Source of the DNA: Kluyvera georgiana ATCC 51603
GTDB lineage: Bacteria; Pseudomonadota; Gammaproteobacteria; Enterobacterales; Enterobacteriaceae
Reading direction: 5' to 3'
DNA: 64,000 nt
NCBI RefSeq assembly: GCF_001654985.1
Contig: NZ_LXEU01000078.1
Span: 1 to 64,000, forward strand
In this document: one piece after another, positions 42,391 through 50,159 of the stretch
Numbering within the stretch: position 1 is the stretch's first letter
Layout: each line of letters begins with the position of its first letter
The notes under the pieces: model-generated
Databases searched by the model: none
Seen by the model: the letters and a program-made list of their open reading frames with translations, nothing else
What the model was told of the DNA's origin: nothing
Translations under genes and position numbers: made by a program

Positions 42391-43194
42391 TTACAGGAAG
42401 GATTGTGCCGCGTTAAACAGCAGCGCTGCGCGTTGTTGTGCTGGTAAAGCTCCCTGAGCCCCGTCCAGCGGGACTTCCAGCGAAACCGGCAGCGTGGGCG
42501 GTAATGCCGCCAGCAGGCCGCGCAAATCCAGTTCGCCTTCGCCTGGTACCCGGCGTGCGCAGCGGGCCTGGTAAATCAGTTCTCCGGTGTCTGTGGGGAT
42601 TCGCGCCGGGGCATCGCACAGCTGCATGTAGTTCAGCTGCTGTGGCGCCAGCGCACGCAACGCGTCCAGTGACTCACCCGCGCGCCAGAAATGGATGGCA
42701 TCGACCAGGATGCCAACGTTGTGCTGTCCGCTGGCGGCAATCAGCTTCTGCGCGGAGGCGAGCGTCGGAAGATAGGTCCACGGCATCGGCTCCAGGTTCA
42801 TGGTCAGGCCGTAGGCTTCTCCGGCCTGCGCCAGCCGGGCAAGGTTGTCCGCGCAGCGGTGCAGGTTATCGTCATTGCCGGCTACCAGCACCTGCTGGGC
42901 TTCCAGTCGGGCGGCGGTTTCGAGGAACGGACGCAGCGCATCAAGGTTGAAGTCCGGCGTCAGGCGCACAATCTCCACGTCGGAAACGCGTATCCCGGTA
43001 TCGCGTAGCGCGGCCAGCGTTTCGCGTACCGTCGGCGTATCGCCGAGCATGTCGTAGTCAGGGTCATCAGGCGTTGCGGGCAGCAGACGAATGCCCACGT
43101 GGCTATAGCCGGTGAGCGCGGCGATACGCACGTGCTCCGGCGGTGAAACGTCCAGCACGGTGAGTGCTGCTAGCGAGAGGGAACGCATATTCAT
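42391..43194 (-). CDS. TIM-barrel sugar isomerase/epimerase-like protein (AP_endonuc_2 fold)
   Basis: 267 aa. Metal-type barrel motifs are NLEPMPW (Glu), GILVDAIHFWRAG (Asp, His), QLCDAP and SLEVPLDG (Glu), as in xylose-isomerase-like barrels. Relatives include 3-dehydroshikimate dehydratase (QuiC/AsbF) and inosose dehydratase/epimerases, and I cannot choose between them. The ATG lies 5 bases after GGAG. It is separated by 75 bases from the FAD gene upstream, on the same strand. Confidence 0.82.
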   Translation of the reverse strand: MNMRSLSLAALTVLDVSPPEHVRIAALTGYSHVGIRLLPATPDDPDYDMLGDTPTVRETLAALRDTGIRVSDVEIVRLTPDFNLDALRPFLETAARLEAQQVLVAGNDDNLHRCADNLARLAQAGEAYGLTMNLEPMPWTYLPTLASAQKLIAASGQHNVGILVDAIHFWRAGESLDALRALAPQQLNYMQLCDAPARIPTDTGELIYQARCARRVPGEGELDLRGLLAALPPTLPVSLEVPLDGAQGALPAQQRAALLFNAAQSFL

Positions 43195-43269
43195 ACAGAC
43201 TCCAGTACAGTTGCAGGTAAGATTTTTAGTTATGTTTGGCGCCTTTCCCTGGCTAAATGCGTAATTTTT

Positions 43270-44964
43270 TTAAGATGTTATGTTTGCGGCCAGGTTTTTT
43301 CCCACCAGATAACCAAAGGTCATGGCAGGGCCAAGCGTGATGCCGCCGCTGGGGTAGAACCCCTGCATCACGCTCGACATATCGTTACCCACGGCAAATA
43401 ATCCGGCGATTGGTTGTTGTTCGGCGTCCAGCACGCGCGCCTGTTCATCGGTTTTCAGTCCGCTAAAGGAACCGAGCGAGCCGGGAAGGATTCGCACCGC
43501 GTAATACGGCGCCTGTTCCAGCGCACCCAGCGTCGGGCTGGGCTGGTGGCGGGCATCGCCCTGCGCGAGGTTATAGGCCGATGCGCCGCGTTGGAAATCG
43601 TCATCGCGAGCCTGACGAGCGAAGTCGTTAAAGCGAGCGACGGTTTCGCTGAGCGCCGACCCGTCGATGCCGCATTTTTGTGCCAGCTCCGCCAGCGTGT
43701 TGCCGCTTTGCAGGTAGCCTGTACGCAGCCAGGCTTTTACCGGGAACGGCGTGGGGCGCGCGTGGCCGAGGCCGTAGCGGTGCAGCGCGCGGCTGTCGGC
43801 GATGAGCCATGCCGCCGGTTTTTCTCCCTCCGGCGTTGCCTTGAGCAGCGCGGCGATAAAGTCATGATACGAGTCGGCTTCATTGACAAAGCGTTTGCCG
43901 TTATCGCGCACCGCGATAAATCCCGGCTTGGCACGTTCAACGAGATGTGGAAACGCCAGCTGTATTCCGCTGGCCAGCGACACGCGGGAGACCGGTGCCC
44001 ACGCCATGGGGTGCTTAAGCGAGTCGTCAAACTGCCCGCCCACGGTTTCGCCAAGACGAATGCCATCGCCCTGATTGCCCGGCGGCGCGGCGGAGAAGTG
44101 ACCGTAGCCCTGCGCCGCGTGCGGCACCTGTTCGGCTAATCGCAGCTTGTCGTGCGGGAAACCGCCGCAGGCCAGCACCACCGCGCGAGCGTTAACCTGA
44201 ATCTCGCCGTCATCGCTACAGAGAACGGCGCCAGTGACGCCGCTGGCGTCCTGTAATAACCGCGTCACCGGTGCGTTGAGCTGAAAACGGACGCTGGCGT
44301 CCAGCGCCGAACGCAGCAGGCGCGCCACCAGCGCGTTGCCATTCACCAGATGACGACCACGACCATAACGCAGTCGCTGCCAGCCATGACGGGCAAGGCG
44401 TCGAGCGGCATACAGCGCGGATCGCGGTGAGCGCGTCGCGTTAAAAAAGTGCGCCATATCCGCGCCGCCCGCGATGCCCATCCCGGCCAGGCTGATGGTC
44501 TCCAGCGGCGGCCGCAGCCGGTGCAACCAGTCGCCCAGCTCGCGGGCATCATAGGGTTGAGCGGTCACCGAGCGACCGCCGTTGGCGAAGCCGTGGCTAT
44601 TGTGAAAATCCGGCATTTTACTGCCGGAGAGGAACTGGACGGCGGTACGGCGACGGAAAAACTCCACCATCTCCGGCCCATAGCGCAAGAAAGTCCGCAG
44701 GCGCGCATCGGCCGGACGCCCCTCCAGCTCGGCCTGTAGATAGGCCAGCGGCGCGGTATCATCCTCGATAATACCTTCTTCGCGGGCGAGCGGATTTTGC
44801 GGGATCCACAGCCAGCCGCCGGACCAGGCGCTGGTGCCGCCAATCGTCGACTCTTTTTCGGCTACCAGCACCCGCGCGCCGTGCAGCGCCGCGGTTACGG
44901 CGGCAGACAGCCCCGCCGCACCGGAGCCGATAACCAGCATATCCACCTCAACGAGCCTGCTCAT
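43270..44964 (-). CDS. FAD-dependent dehydrogenase, 3-ketosteroid-delta1-dehydrogenase-like (copy 1)
   Basis: 564 aa. The N-terminal FAD site is VIGSGAAGLSAAVTA ... VLVAEKE, followed by GGTSAWSGGWLW; near the C terminus YPSGGITLGPAMTFGYL is the FAD/substrate motif of the KstD/fumarate-reductase flavoprotein group. Such enzymes introduce a C=C bond next to a ring carbonyl. It has exactly the length and layout of the second copy at 45292-46986, with a NIPSNAP gene between. It starts 10 bases after that gene. Confidence 0.86.
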   Translation of the reverse strand: MSRLVEVDMLVIGSGAAGLSAAVTAALHGARVLVAEKESTIGGTSAWSGGWLWIPQNPLAREEGIIEDDTAPLAYLQAELEGRPADARLRTFLRYGPEMVEFFRRRTAVQFLSGSKMPDFHNSHGFANGGRSVTAQPYDARELGDWLHRLRPPLETISLAGMGIAGGADMAHFFNATRSPRSALYAARRLARHGWQRLRYGRGRHLVNGNALVARLLRSALDASVRFQLNAPVTRLLQDASGVTGAVLCSDDGEIQVNARAVVLACGGFPHDKLRLAEQVPHAAQGYGHFSAAPPGNQGDGIRLGETVGGQFDDSLKHPMAWAPVSRVSLASGIQLAFPHLVERAKPGFIAVRDNGKRFVNEADSYHDFIAALLKATPEGEKPAAWLIADSRALHRYGLGHARPTPFPVKAWLRTGYLQSGNTLAELAQKCGIDGSALSETVARFNDFARQARDDDFQRGASAYNLAQGDARHQPSPTLGALEQAPYYAVRILPGSLGSFSGLKTDEQARVLDAEQQPIAGLFAVGNDMSSVMQGFYPSGGITLGPAMTFGYLVGKNLAANITS

Positions 44965-44974
44965 GCGCGACTCC

Positions 44975-45295
44975 TTATTGCAGCGGGGAGAAATCGGTTG
45001 GGCGCATCAGCACCGACTCCAGACGTTCAACCGCTGCCAGCTCGCGGTTTTTACGCGAAAAGGTCAGCCAGCGCTCGTCCTGCGCCATACGCGCGCGGCG
45101 AACCAGACGGTCGTCCAGGCTCTCGTAGGCCCAGATGTGAACCACCTGATTGACCACGCCGATCTCGGTGAAGAAGAAGCCAATCAGCTTGCCGAGATGT
45201 TCGGTCTGCACCGCGTAGGCGTCGCTTTTGTACAGCGCCAGCCAGTCGGCCATCTTCAGCGGGTTGATGGTGTAGGTGCGTTTTTCGTAGATCAT
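44975..45295 (-). CDS. NIPSNAP-family protein
   Basis: 106 aa, dimeric ferredoxin-like fold: MIYEKRTYTINPLKMADWLA, then HLGKLIGFFFTEIGVVNQVVH with IWAYESLDDR. The family has unclear enzymatic roles and often accompanies oxidoreductases in catabolic operons. It overlaps the second FAD gene by 4 bases (stop/start), so it is translationally coupled. Confidence 0.88.
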   Translation of the reverse strand: MIYEKRTYTINPLKMADWLALYKSDAYAVQTEHLGKLIGFFFTEIGVVNQVVHIWAYESLDDRLVRRARMAQDERWLTFSRKNRELAAVERLESVLMRPTDFSPLQ

Positions 45296-46986
45296 GATGC
45301 TTCTCCTGAAGTGAGTGGGGATGTGTTGGTCATGTGCAGGGCGGCCAGATAGCCGAACGTGAGCGCCGGGCCAAGGGTAATGCCAGGGCCGGGATAGGTG
45401 CCCGCCATCATCGAATCCATATCGTTACCGACGGCGTACAGGCCACCGATAGGCTGACCCTGCTGGTTAATCACCTGCGCGTCGGCGGTGGTGACCAGCC
45501 CGCGCGAGGTGCCTAAATCGCCGGTAAAGAGTTTGATGGCATAAAACGGCGCGCTTAATAGCGGCGCGTTACAAGGGTTTGGGCTATGCGCCGCATCGCC
45601 CATGGCGCGGTTATAGCTGTTTCCACCCTTGTGAAATTGCGGGTCGCTGCCGTTGGCGGCGTCGCGGTTATAGCGAGCGACGGTGTGTTCAAGCAACTGC
45701 GGTTCAAGGCCTAACTGCTGCGCCAGTTCGCCCAGACTCTGCGCCTGATACAGATAACCGGCGCTCACCAGCGCGTCGTTGTTGACCGGTGCCGGGCGCG
45801 CCAGCCCCAGGCCATAGCGCTTCATTGCCTGGGCATCGCAGAGCAGATAGCAGGGGGCGTTCTCCGGCTGCTGCTGCATGGCGCTGGCGAAATGATGGTA
45901 GGAATTGGATTCATTGACGAAGCGTACGCCGCGCTGGTTGACGGCAATCACGCCCGGCTTGGCGCGGTCGGTCACCAGATGCGGGAAACGCTCCTCGCTG
46001 CCGTCCGGACGGCGCAGTACGGAAACCGGCGCCCAGAAAAAGTTCGACGGCAGGTCGGCACCCTGGCGGGCATCCACGCCCAGCCCCAGCTGAAACGCTG
46101 CCCCGTCGTTCGTCGCGGGCGACATGGTGTAGTGTTGCTGAGTCGCGGGGCGGAACTGCGGTGCAATACGCCCGGCGGCGAAACCACCGGCCGCCAGCAC
46201 GACGCCGCGGCGCGCGTGCAGGGTGATTGATTGACCATCGCGCTCAATTTCCACGCCGGTCACGCGGCCATTCTGTTCCGTCAACGATTTCACCGTGACG
46301 TTCAGTTTCAGCGTCAGCCCTTTGCGTAGCGCTAGCGTGGCCATACGGGCAATCAGCGCGTTGCCCATTGCCAGACGGGTACCACGGTGATGGCGCAGGC
46401 GATCTCGACCGTAGCGCAGTAACAGTTTGGTGCAGTGGCGGAACGAGCGCCACGAGCGACGCATATCGAGAAAATGCTGAATATCGACGCGGTTCACCAT
46501 CATACCGCCAAACAGCAGCATTCCCGGCGGCGGCGAGCGTAAGGTGGTGAAATGCTCGCCCAACTCGCGACCATCATACTCCACCACTTCCAGCGCGCGG
46601 CCTACGTCGACCGCGCCGGGTTCATCCGGGTAGTAGTCCGGCGACAGCGGGCGCAGGCTGTATTTCACCGCGCCTTCCTGCTCGAGAAAAGCCAGCGCTT
46701 CGCGACCGGCATTAACGAAGGCCTCAACCATCTCAGGACGATAGTTCGCCTCACCGATGATGGTACGCAGGTAGGTTTTCATCTCGTCAGGGGCCCCGCT
46801 TTTTCCTGCAGCACGGGCCTGATCGGTGTCGTTAATCCACACCGCGCCGCCAGAAATTGCCGAGGTGCCGCCAAAGTGCGGCGCTTTTTCCAGCATTAGC
46901 ACGGAGAGCCCTTTGCAGCAGGCGGTGACGGCGGCGGCAAACCCCGCCGCGCCGCTGCCGATGACGATCACATCCCAGCTTTTCAT
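45292..46986 (-). CDS. FAD-dependent dehydrogenase, 3-ketosteroid-delta1-dehydrogenase-like (copy 2)
   Basis: 564 aa, paralogue of the 43270-44964 gene: VIGSGAAGFAAAVTA, GGTSAISGGAVWI, and C-terminal YPGPGITLGPALTFGYLA. It begins 4 bases inside the end of the shikimate-dehydrogenase-like gene and ends overlapping the NIPSNAP gene. The two copies may act in sequence on one ring or form a complex; this is inference. No signal peptide or membrane span is visible. Confidence 0.86.
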   Translation of the reverse strand: MKSWDVIVIGSGAAGFAAAVTACCKGLSVLMLEKAPHFGGTSAISGGAVWINDTDQARAAGKSGAPDEMKTYLRTIIGEANYRPEMVEAFVNAGREALAFLEQEGAVKYSLRPLSPDYYPDEPGAVDVGRALEVVEYDGRELGEHFTTLRSPPPGMLLFGGMMVNRVDIQHFLDMRRSWRSFRHCTKLLLRYGRDRLRHHRGTRLAMGNALIARMATLALRKGLTLKLNVTVKSLTEQNGRVTGVEIERDGQSITLHARRGVVLAAGGFAAGRIAPQFRPATQQHYTMSPATNDGAAFQLGLGVDARQGADLPSNFFWAPVSVLRRPDGSEERFPHLVTDRAKPGVIAVNQRGVRFVNESNSYHHFASAMQQQPENAPCYLLCDAQAMKRYGLGLARPAPVNNDALVSAGYLYQAQSLGELAQQLGLEPQLLEHTVARYNRDAANGSDPQFHKGGNSYNRAMGDAAHSPNPCNAPLLSAPFYAIKLFTGDLGTSRGLVTTADAQVINQQGQPIGGLYAVGNDMDSMMAGTYPGPGITLGPALTFGYLAALHMTNTSPLTSGEAS

Positions 46987-47804
46987 GCGGCGGCCTCATG
47001 CGATGAAGGCATAGCTCCGATGAACTGACCCATGAGTTCCATCTGCGCCAGCGCCATTTCCGGGCCGGTTTGCGTACGGCATCCGCGCTCGTTGGCGAAG
47101 GCCAGTAGCGGGGTGATGACGGGGGCCGTAACGACGTCGGCGACGTGGGTGGCCGCGGTTAATGTTTCAAGCAGCGTCGGATCTAACGGCAGCGGATCGA
47201 AGCCCGCCATGCCGGCAGGGGAACCGTTGACCAGCAGATCGATCTCCGCCAGTGACGTGGGCAGGGCGGTGAGATGGACGGTTGGGAAGTGGGTGGCAAG
47301 GCGATTTTCCAGACGCTGGCGGCTGGCCTCATCGCGGTCATACAAGGCCAGGCTCTGGATACCGGCTTCACACAGCCCCCAGGCGATGGCGCTACCGACG
47401 CCGCCGCAGCCGGAAAGCAGGGCGCGTTTGCCCGCGGGCTGGAATCCATGCGCCTGTGCGGCGCGCTGGAAGCCGACACCGTCTAACATATCGCCCTCTA
47501 AACGCCCGTCCGCCAACTTACGCACCACGTTAACCGCATTCAGATGGCGGGCGCGGGGGGTCAGGGTATCCAGCAATCCAGCGACGCGCTGTTTATGGGG
47601 CACGGTAACCAGAATACTGCTCATGTTGTGCCAGCCGCGCAGGGCGTTCAGATAGTCGGCAACCGCTTCCGGCGCGATATCGACAGGGATCATGACCTTG
47701 TCCAGATTCTGACTGGCAAAGTAGTGGTTAAAGTTTTCCGGTGATTTCACCTGGGTAATGGGATGTCCGATAACGGCGACGACCTGAGTAAATCCGCTGA
47801 CCAT
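46983..47804 (-). CDS. Shikimate dehydrogenase-like protein with altered substrate site
   Basis: 273 aa, AroE/YdiB fold. The first motif reads VIGHPITQVKSPENFNHY: the second carboxylate-binding Ser is kept (Ser21) but the first is Val (Val19). The catalytic Lys (Lys71 in VTVPHK), Asn92 (NAVN) and Asp108 (GDMLDG) are present, as is a nucleotide loop SGCGGVGSA. It is probably an NAD(P)-dependent dehydrogenase on a shikimate/quinate-like or other ring polyol, not housekeeping AroE. First gene of the operon, divergent from the IclR gene. Confidence 0.85.
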   Translation of the reverse strand: MVSGFTQVVAVIGHPITQVKSPENFNHYFASQNLDKVMIPVDIAPEAVADYLNALRGWHNMSSILVTVPHKQRVAGLLDTLTPRARHLNAVNVVRKLADGRLEGDMLDGVGFQRAAQAHGFQPAGKRALLSGCGGVGSAIAWGLCEAGIQSLALYDRDEASRQRLENRLATHFPTVHLTALPTSLAEIDLLVNGSPAGMAGFDPLPLDPTLLETLTAATHVADVVTAPVITPLLAFANERGCRTQTGPEMALAQMELMGQFIGAMPSSHEAAA

Positions 47805-47894
47805 AACTCACCTCACTTGTTAACAAACTGTTGCTTGAGTATTTCAATGGATGCGGTGAGCGACAACGCAGAATTCGGACAGGTTGGTTGTTAA

Positions 47895-47911
47895 TCGCAC
47901 CGACAGTGCGA
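47895..47911. promoter_or_regulatory. Palindromic operator candidate between the IclR and dehydrogenase genes
   Basis: Perfect inverted repeat TCGCAC-CGACA-GTGCGA in the 152-base divergent gap, 45 bases before the IclR ATG. Its size and position fit a binding site for the adjacent IclR-family regulator. Confidence 0.5.
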
Positions 47912-47956
47912 TAATCGCAGTAATTGACTCCATATGTTGCAAAAGTGTGAACAACT

Positions 47957-48715
47957 ATGCAAAACGAGATTCATCAACGCGACCTGATCGTGGGGTTGCA
48001 AAAGGGGCTGGCGCTAATCCAGCTTTTCTCAAAGGCAAACCCGCGCTTAACGGTGCCGCAAGCGGCGAAGATGAGCGGGCTGACGCAAAGCGCCGCCCGC
48101 CGTTTTTTTCTGACGCTGGTGCATGATGGTTATCTGGCTACCGACGGACGTTATTACTGGTTAACGGCGAAAAACCTCCGCCTGGGGCAGGCGTACGTCG
48201 ATTCTGCCCAGTTCCCGCGCATGGTGCGGCCGATCGTCGAGTACGTCGCCAGCCGCACCGAGGAACATGCGTCCGTTGGGGTCATTGATGATAACGAGCT
48301 GGTCTATATCGCCCGCAGCAAGCATACGCCGTTTAACTCAACCTCTGTGCGGCTTGGTGAACGAGTACCTATTCACTGCACCGCGGGCGGTCGTCTGTGG
48401 TTAGCCTCGTTGCCGGAAGCGGAATGTGAGGCTGTGTTGCAGCGTGTGACCCGCGAGCAGCGAACGCCTTACACGGTGACGGATGTACCGACGTTGATGG
48501 AGCGTATCGCGCAGGTTCGTCGTCAGGGGTATGCGACCATCGAGCAGGAGTTTGAGATTGGCATGCTGGTGATTGCGGTGCCGCTCGCCGATAGGGAAGG
48601 GCTGTATTGGGGAGCGCTGAGTTTGACCAGCCATCAGTCGCGCACGTCGCTGAAAGCATTGTGTCGGGATCATCTTGATTTGCTGTATAGCGCACAGGCG
48701 ATGCTGGTGGGCTAG
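47957..48715 (+). CDS. IclR-family transcriptional regulator (PcaR/PobR type)
   Basis: 252 aa. An N-terminal winged helix (QKGLALIQLFSKANPRLTVP, then QAAKMSGLTQSAARRFFLTL) precedes the IclR effector domain with CTAGGRLWLASLPE and YATIEQEFEIGMLVIAVPL. The group that includes PcaR, PobR and CatR senses aromatic acids. It is divergent from the seven-gene operon and is its likely regulator. No partner is seen downstream; the hok locus follows on the other strand. Confidence 0.9.
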   Translation: MQNEIHQRDLIVGLQKGLALIQLFSKANPRLTVPQAAKMSGLTQSAARRFFLTLVHDGYLATDGRYYWLTAKNLRLGQAYVDSAQFPRMVRPIVEYVASRTEEHASVGVIDDNELVYIARSKHTPFNSTSVRLGERVPIHCTAGGRLWLASLPEAECEAVLQRVTREQRTPYTVTDVPTLMERIAQVRRQGYATIEQEFEIGMLVIAVPLADREGLYWGALSLTSHQSRTSLKALCRDHLDLLYSAQAMLVG

Positions 48716-48730
48716 TCAGGTGAAAAAATT

Positions 48731-48743
48731 GGGTGCGTTGAGA
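48731..48743 (-). other. fbi element at the 3' end of the hok mRNA
   Basis: On the minus strand TCTCAACGCACCC is complementary, except for one inserted base, to GGGTGCTTGAGA at the 5' end of the same transcript (49105-49116). This long-range tac/fbi pairing is a hallmark of hok mRNAs. Confidence 0.6.
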
Positions 48744-48791
48744 ATACCTGGCAACATCAAGAGTGGCGGGGATGACTCCCCGTCGGGTCTC

Positions 48792-48947
48792 TTACTTAAC
48801 AGATTCGTAGGCTGTGAAGACGGCGACCTCCGTATGACCGCTGCGAATACGGACCGCGCACAGATCTTTGCGCGTGACCAGCACCGACAACACGACGGTA
48901 ATACAGAGGACGATCAGGGCAACAATCACTACCTTGTTCCGCTTCAT
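48792..48947 (-). CDS. Type I toxin of the Hok family (HokD/RelF-like)
   Basis: 51 aa, beginning MKRNKVVIVALIVLCITVVL and ending VAVFTAYESVK. The layout is a single hydrophobic helix, then LVTRKDLCAVRIRSGHTEVA with the conserved Cys of Hok proteins; it is closest to E. coli HokD (RelF), also 51 aa. Hok peptides depolarise the inner membrane. A strong AAGGAGA site precedes the ATG. The reading frame overlaps a 69-codon mok frame and is opposed by a Sok-like antisense RNA. All toxin landmarks look intact. Confidence 0.88.
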   Translation of the reverse strand: MKRNKVVIVALIVLCITVVLSVLVTRKDLCAVRIRSGHTEVAVFTAYESVK

Positions 48948-49005
48948 AGCCTACTTCTCCTTGACCCGAAGGTCGGTAAGAGGCTAACCTAATGTTGCTA
49001 CGCAT
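48796..49005 (-). CDS. mok-like overlapping reading frame
   Basis: 69-codon frame that starts 58 bases before hok, crosses its ribosome site and runs almost to its end in another frame. The 69-codon length matches the ORF69/mok frame overlapping hokC (gef). In the R1 system mok translation is needed for hok translation and is what Sok blocks. The peptide itself has no recognised function. The start-site Shine-Dalgarno is weak. Confidence 0.6.
   Translation of the reverse strand: MRSNIRLASYRPSGQGEVGYEAEQGSDCCPDRPLYYRRVVGAGHAQRSVRGPYSQRSYGGRRLHSLRIC
48961..48990 (+). promoter_or_regulatory. Promoter of the Sok-like RNA
   Basis: TTGACC at 48961-48966 and TAACCT at 48985-48990 with an 18-base spacer, directed against the hok leader. 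Confidence 0.55.
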
Positions 49006-49067
49006 TTAGGGGGCCTCAGATTAATGTTAAGCGTCTTGCCGGACGCTGAATGTTATCTGGGGCTTTT
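48997..49067 (+). ncRNA. Sok-like antisense RNA
   Basis: Expected to start near 48997 and end after a perfect 9-bp stem GCCTCAGAT / ATCTGGGGC (one T-G wobble; 49013-49021 and 49055-49063) followed by TTTT. The AGGGGGCCTC ... GGGGCTTTT pattern is that of E. coli sokC. It covers the mok start region and the hok leader. The loop holds an extra hairpin AGCGTC/GACGCT. Confidence 0.7.
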
Positions 49068-49089
49068 GTCTATCTGCCTTTCACATCAT

Positions 49090-49130
49090 GCTCAAGACAA
49101 ATAGTCTCAAGCACCCGCCGCGATTTTATA
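49090..49130 (-). promoter_or_regulatory. hok promoter -10 and 5' tac stem
   Basis: On the minus strand TATAAAAT (49130-49123) is a good -10, so the transcript should begin near 49117 with GGGTGCTTGAGAC. GCTTGAGAC pairs with GTCTTGAGC (49112-49104 and 49098-49090) in a 9-bp stem, the 5' metastable hairpin of hok mRNAs. The -35 is weak. Confidence 0.6.
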
Positions 49131-49216
49131 CCTCTTCCCCTTGAATGAGCCGCTTAAACGCCAGCCTCGCCAATATTTAGGAAAACATCAATATCGGGCA
49201 CTTTTCTTCAGGTAAT

Positions 49217-49246
49217 AAAAAACCCCGCCGAAGCGAGGTTTTTTTG
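49217..49246 (-). terminator. Terminator of the cyoABCDE operon
   Basis: On the minus strand AAACCTCGC-TTCG-GCGGGGTTT, a stem with a UUCG tetraloop, followed by TTT; 15 bases after the cyoE stop. A-runs on both sides allow action in both directions. Confidence 0.9.
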
Positions 49247-49260
49247 TCAGAACGTGTGTC

Positions 49261-50148
49261 TTACCAGACGTAAGTCAGCAGGCTCTGTGAGTTAGGCACC
49301 ATAAAGTCCACGGACATCATCACAGACAGCGCGGTAATGGCAATGATCGAGAAACCGAACAGCTTGCGCGCCCAGACCTTATCATCTTCCACTTTGTAAC
49401 CGCGCAGCGCCATACCGAGCCACCAGACGCTCACTGCCGCTGCAACAACCAGGTATTTATACCCGGCGTAGCCGCCCAGAGAGAGCATCAATGTGGCCAG
49501 CGCAAACGCTACGATATACACCGTGATGTGGTTCTTCGCCACGGCAATGCCTTTCACCACCGGCAGAACCGGAATGTTCGCTGCCTGATAATCCTTGAAG
49601 CGGAAAATCGCGATAGCGTAGGAGTGAGGCATCTGCCACAGGCTGAAAATGGCCAGCAGAATTAACGCGCCGCTGTCGAAATCACCCGTGACCGCGCAGT
49701 AGCCAATCACCGGCGGCGCAGCGCCGGAGAGAGAACCAATCAGCGTGCCGTAAACGGAGTGGCGCTTCATGTACAGGCTGTAAACGCCGACATAAACCAC
49801 GAACCCCATCACCCCCAGCCAGCAGGCGAGGGGATTGGCGCCGAACCACAGCAGCATGAAGCCAGCGAGACCCAGCAAGGTGGCGTAGACCAGCGACGTT
49901 TTTGGCGCAATCAGTCCCTTAACCAGCACTCGGTTCTTCGTACGTTCCATCTTACGGTCGATGTCACGATCGATGTAGTTGTTGAAAACACAACCCGAGG
50001 CGACCACCAGAGACACGCCGATCAGCGTCCAGGCGAACAGCGGATAATCGATGTGGCCCTTGGAGGCCAGCAGGAAACCGCCGATCACGGAGATCAGGTT
50101 GCCAAAAATGATGCCAGGCTTCGTTACTTGCAGGTATCGCTTAAACAT
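49261..50148 (-). CDS. cyoE: Heme O synthase CyoE
   Basis: 295-aa UbiA-family membrane enzyme that adds a farnesyl group to heme b, giving heme O for cytochrome bo3. The Asp-rich motif [18 protein letters not shown] is present, with about nine membrane segments. I start at [12 protein letters not shown]; 15 extra upstream residues overlap the end of cyoD and were excluded. Last gene of the cyo operon. Confidence 0.97.
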   Translation of the reverse strand: MFKRYLQVTKPGIIFGNLISVIGGFLLASKGHIDYPLFAWTLIGVSLVVASGCVFNNYIDRDIDRKMERTKNRVLVKGLIAPKTSLVYATLLGLAGFMLLWFGANPLACWLGVMGFVVYVGVYSLYMKRHSVYGTLIGSLSGAAPPVIGYCAVTGDFDSGALILLAIFSLWQMPHSYAIAIFRFKDYQAANIPVLPVVKGIAVAKNHITVYIVAFALATLMLSLGGYAGYKYLVVAAAVSVWWLGMALRGYKVEDDKVWARKLFGFSIIAITALSVMMSVDFMVPNSQSLLTYVW

Positions 50149-50159
50149 ACTCGCCGCTC

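Noticed and set aside
48675..48992. 105-codon plus-strand frame after the IclR gene
   Set aside because: It runs antisense through hok and the Sok promoter and has no family features.
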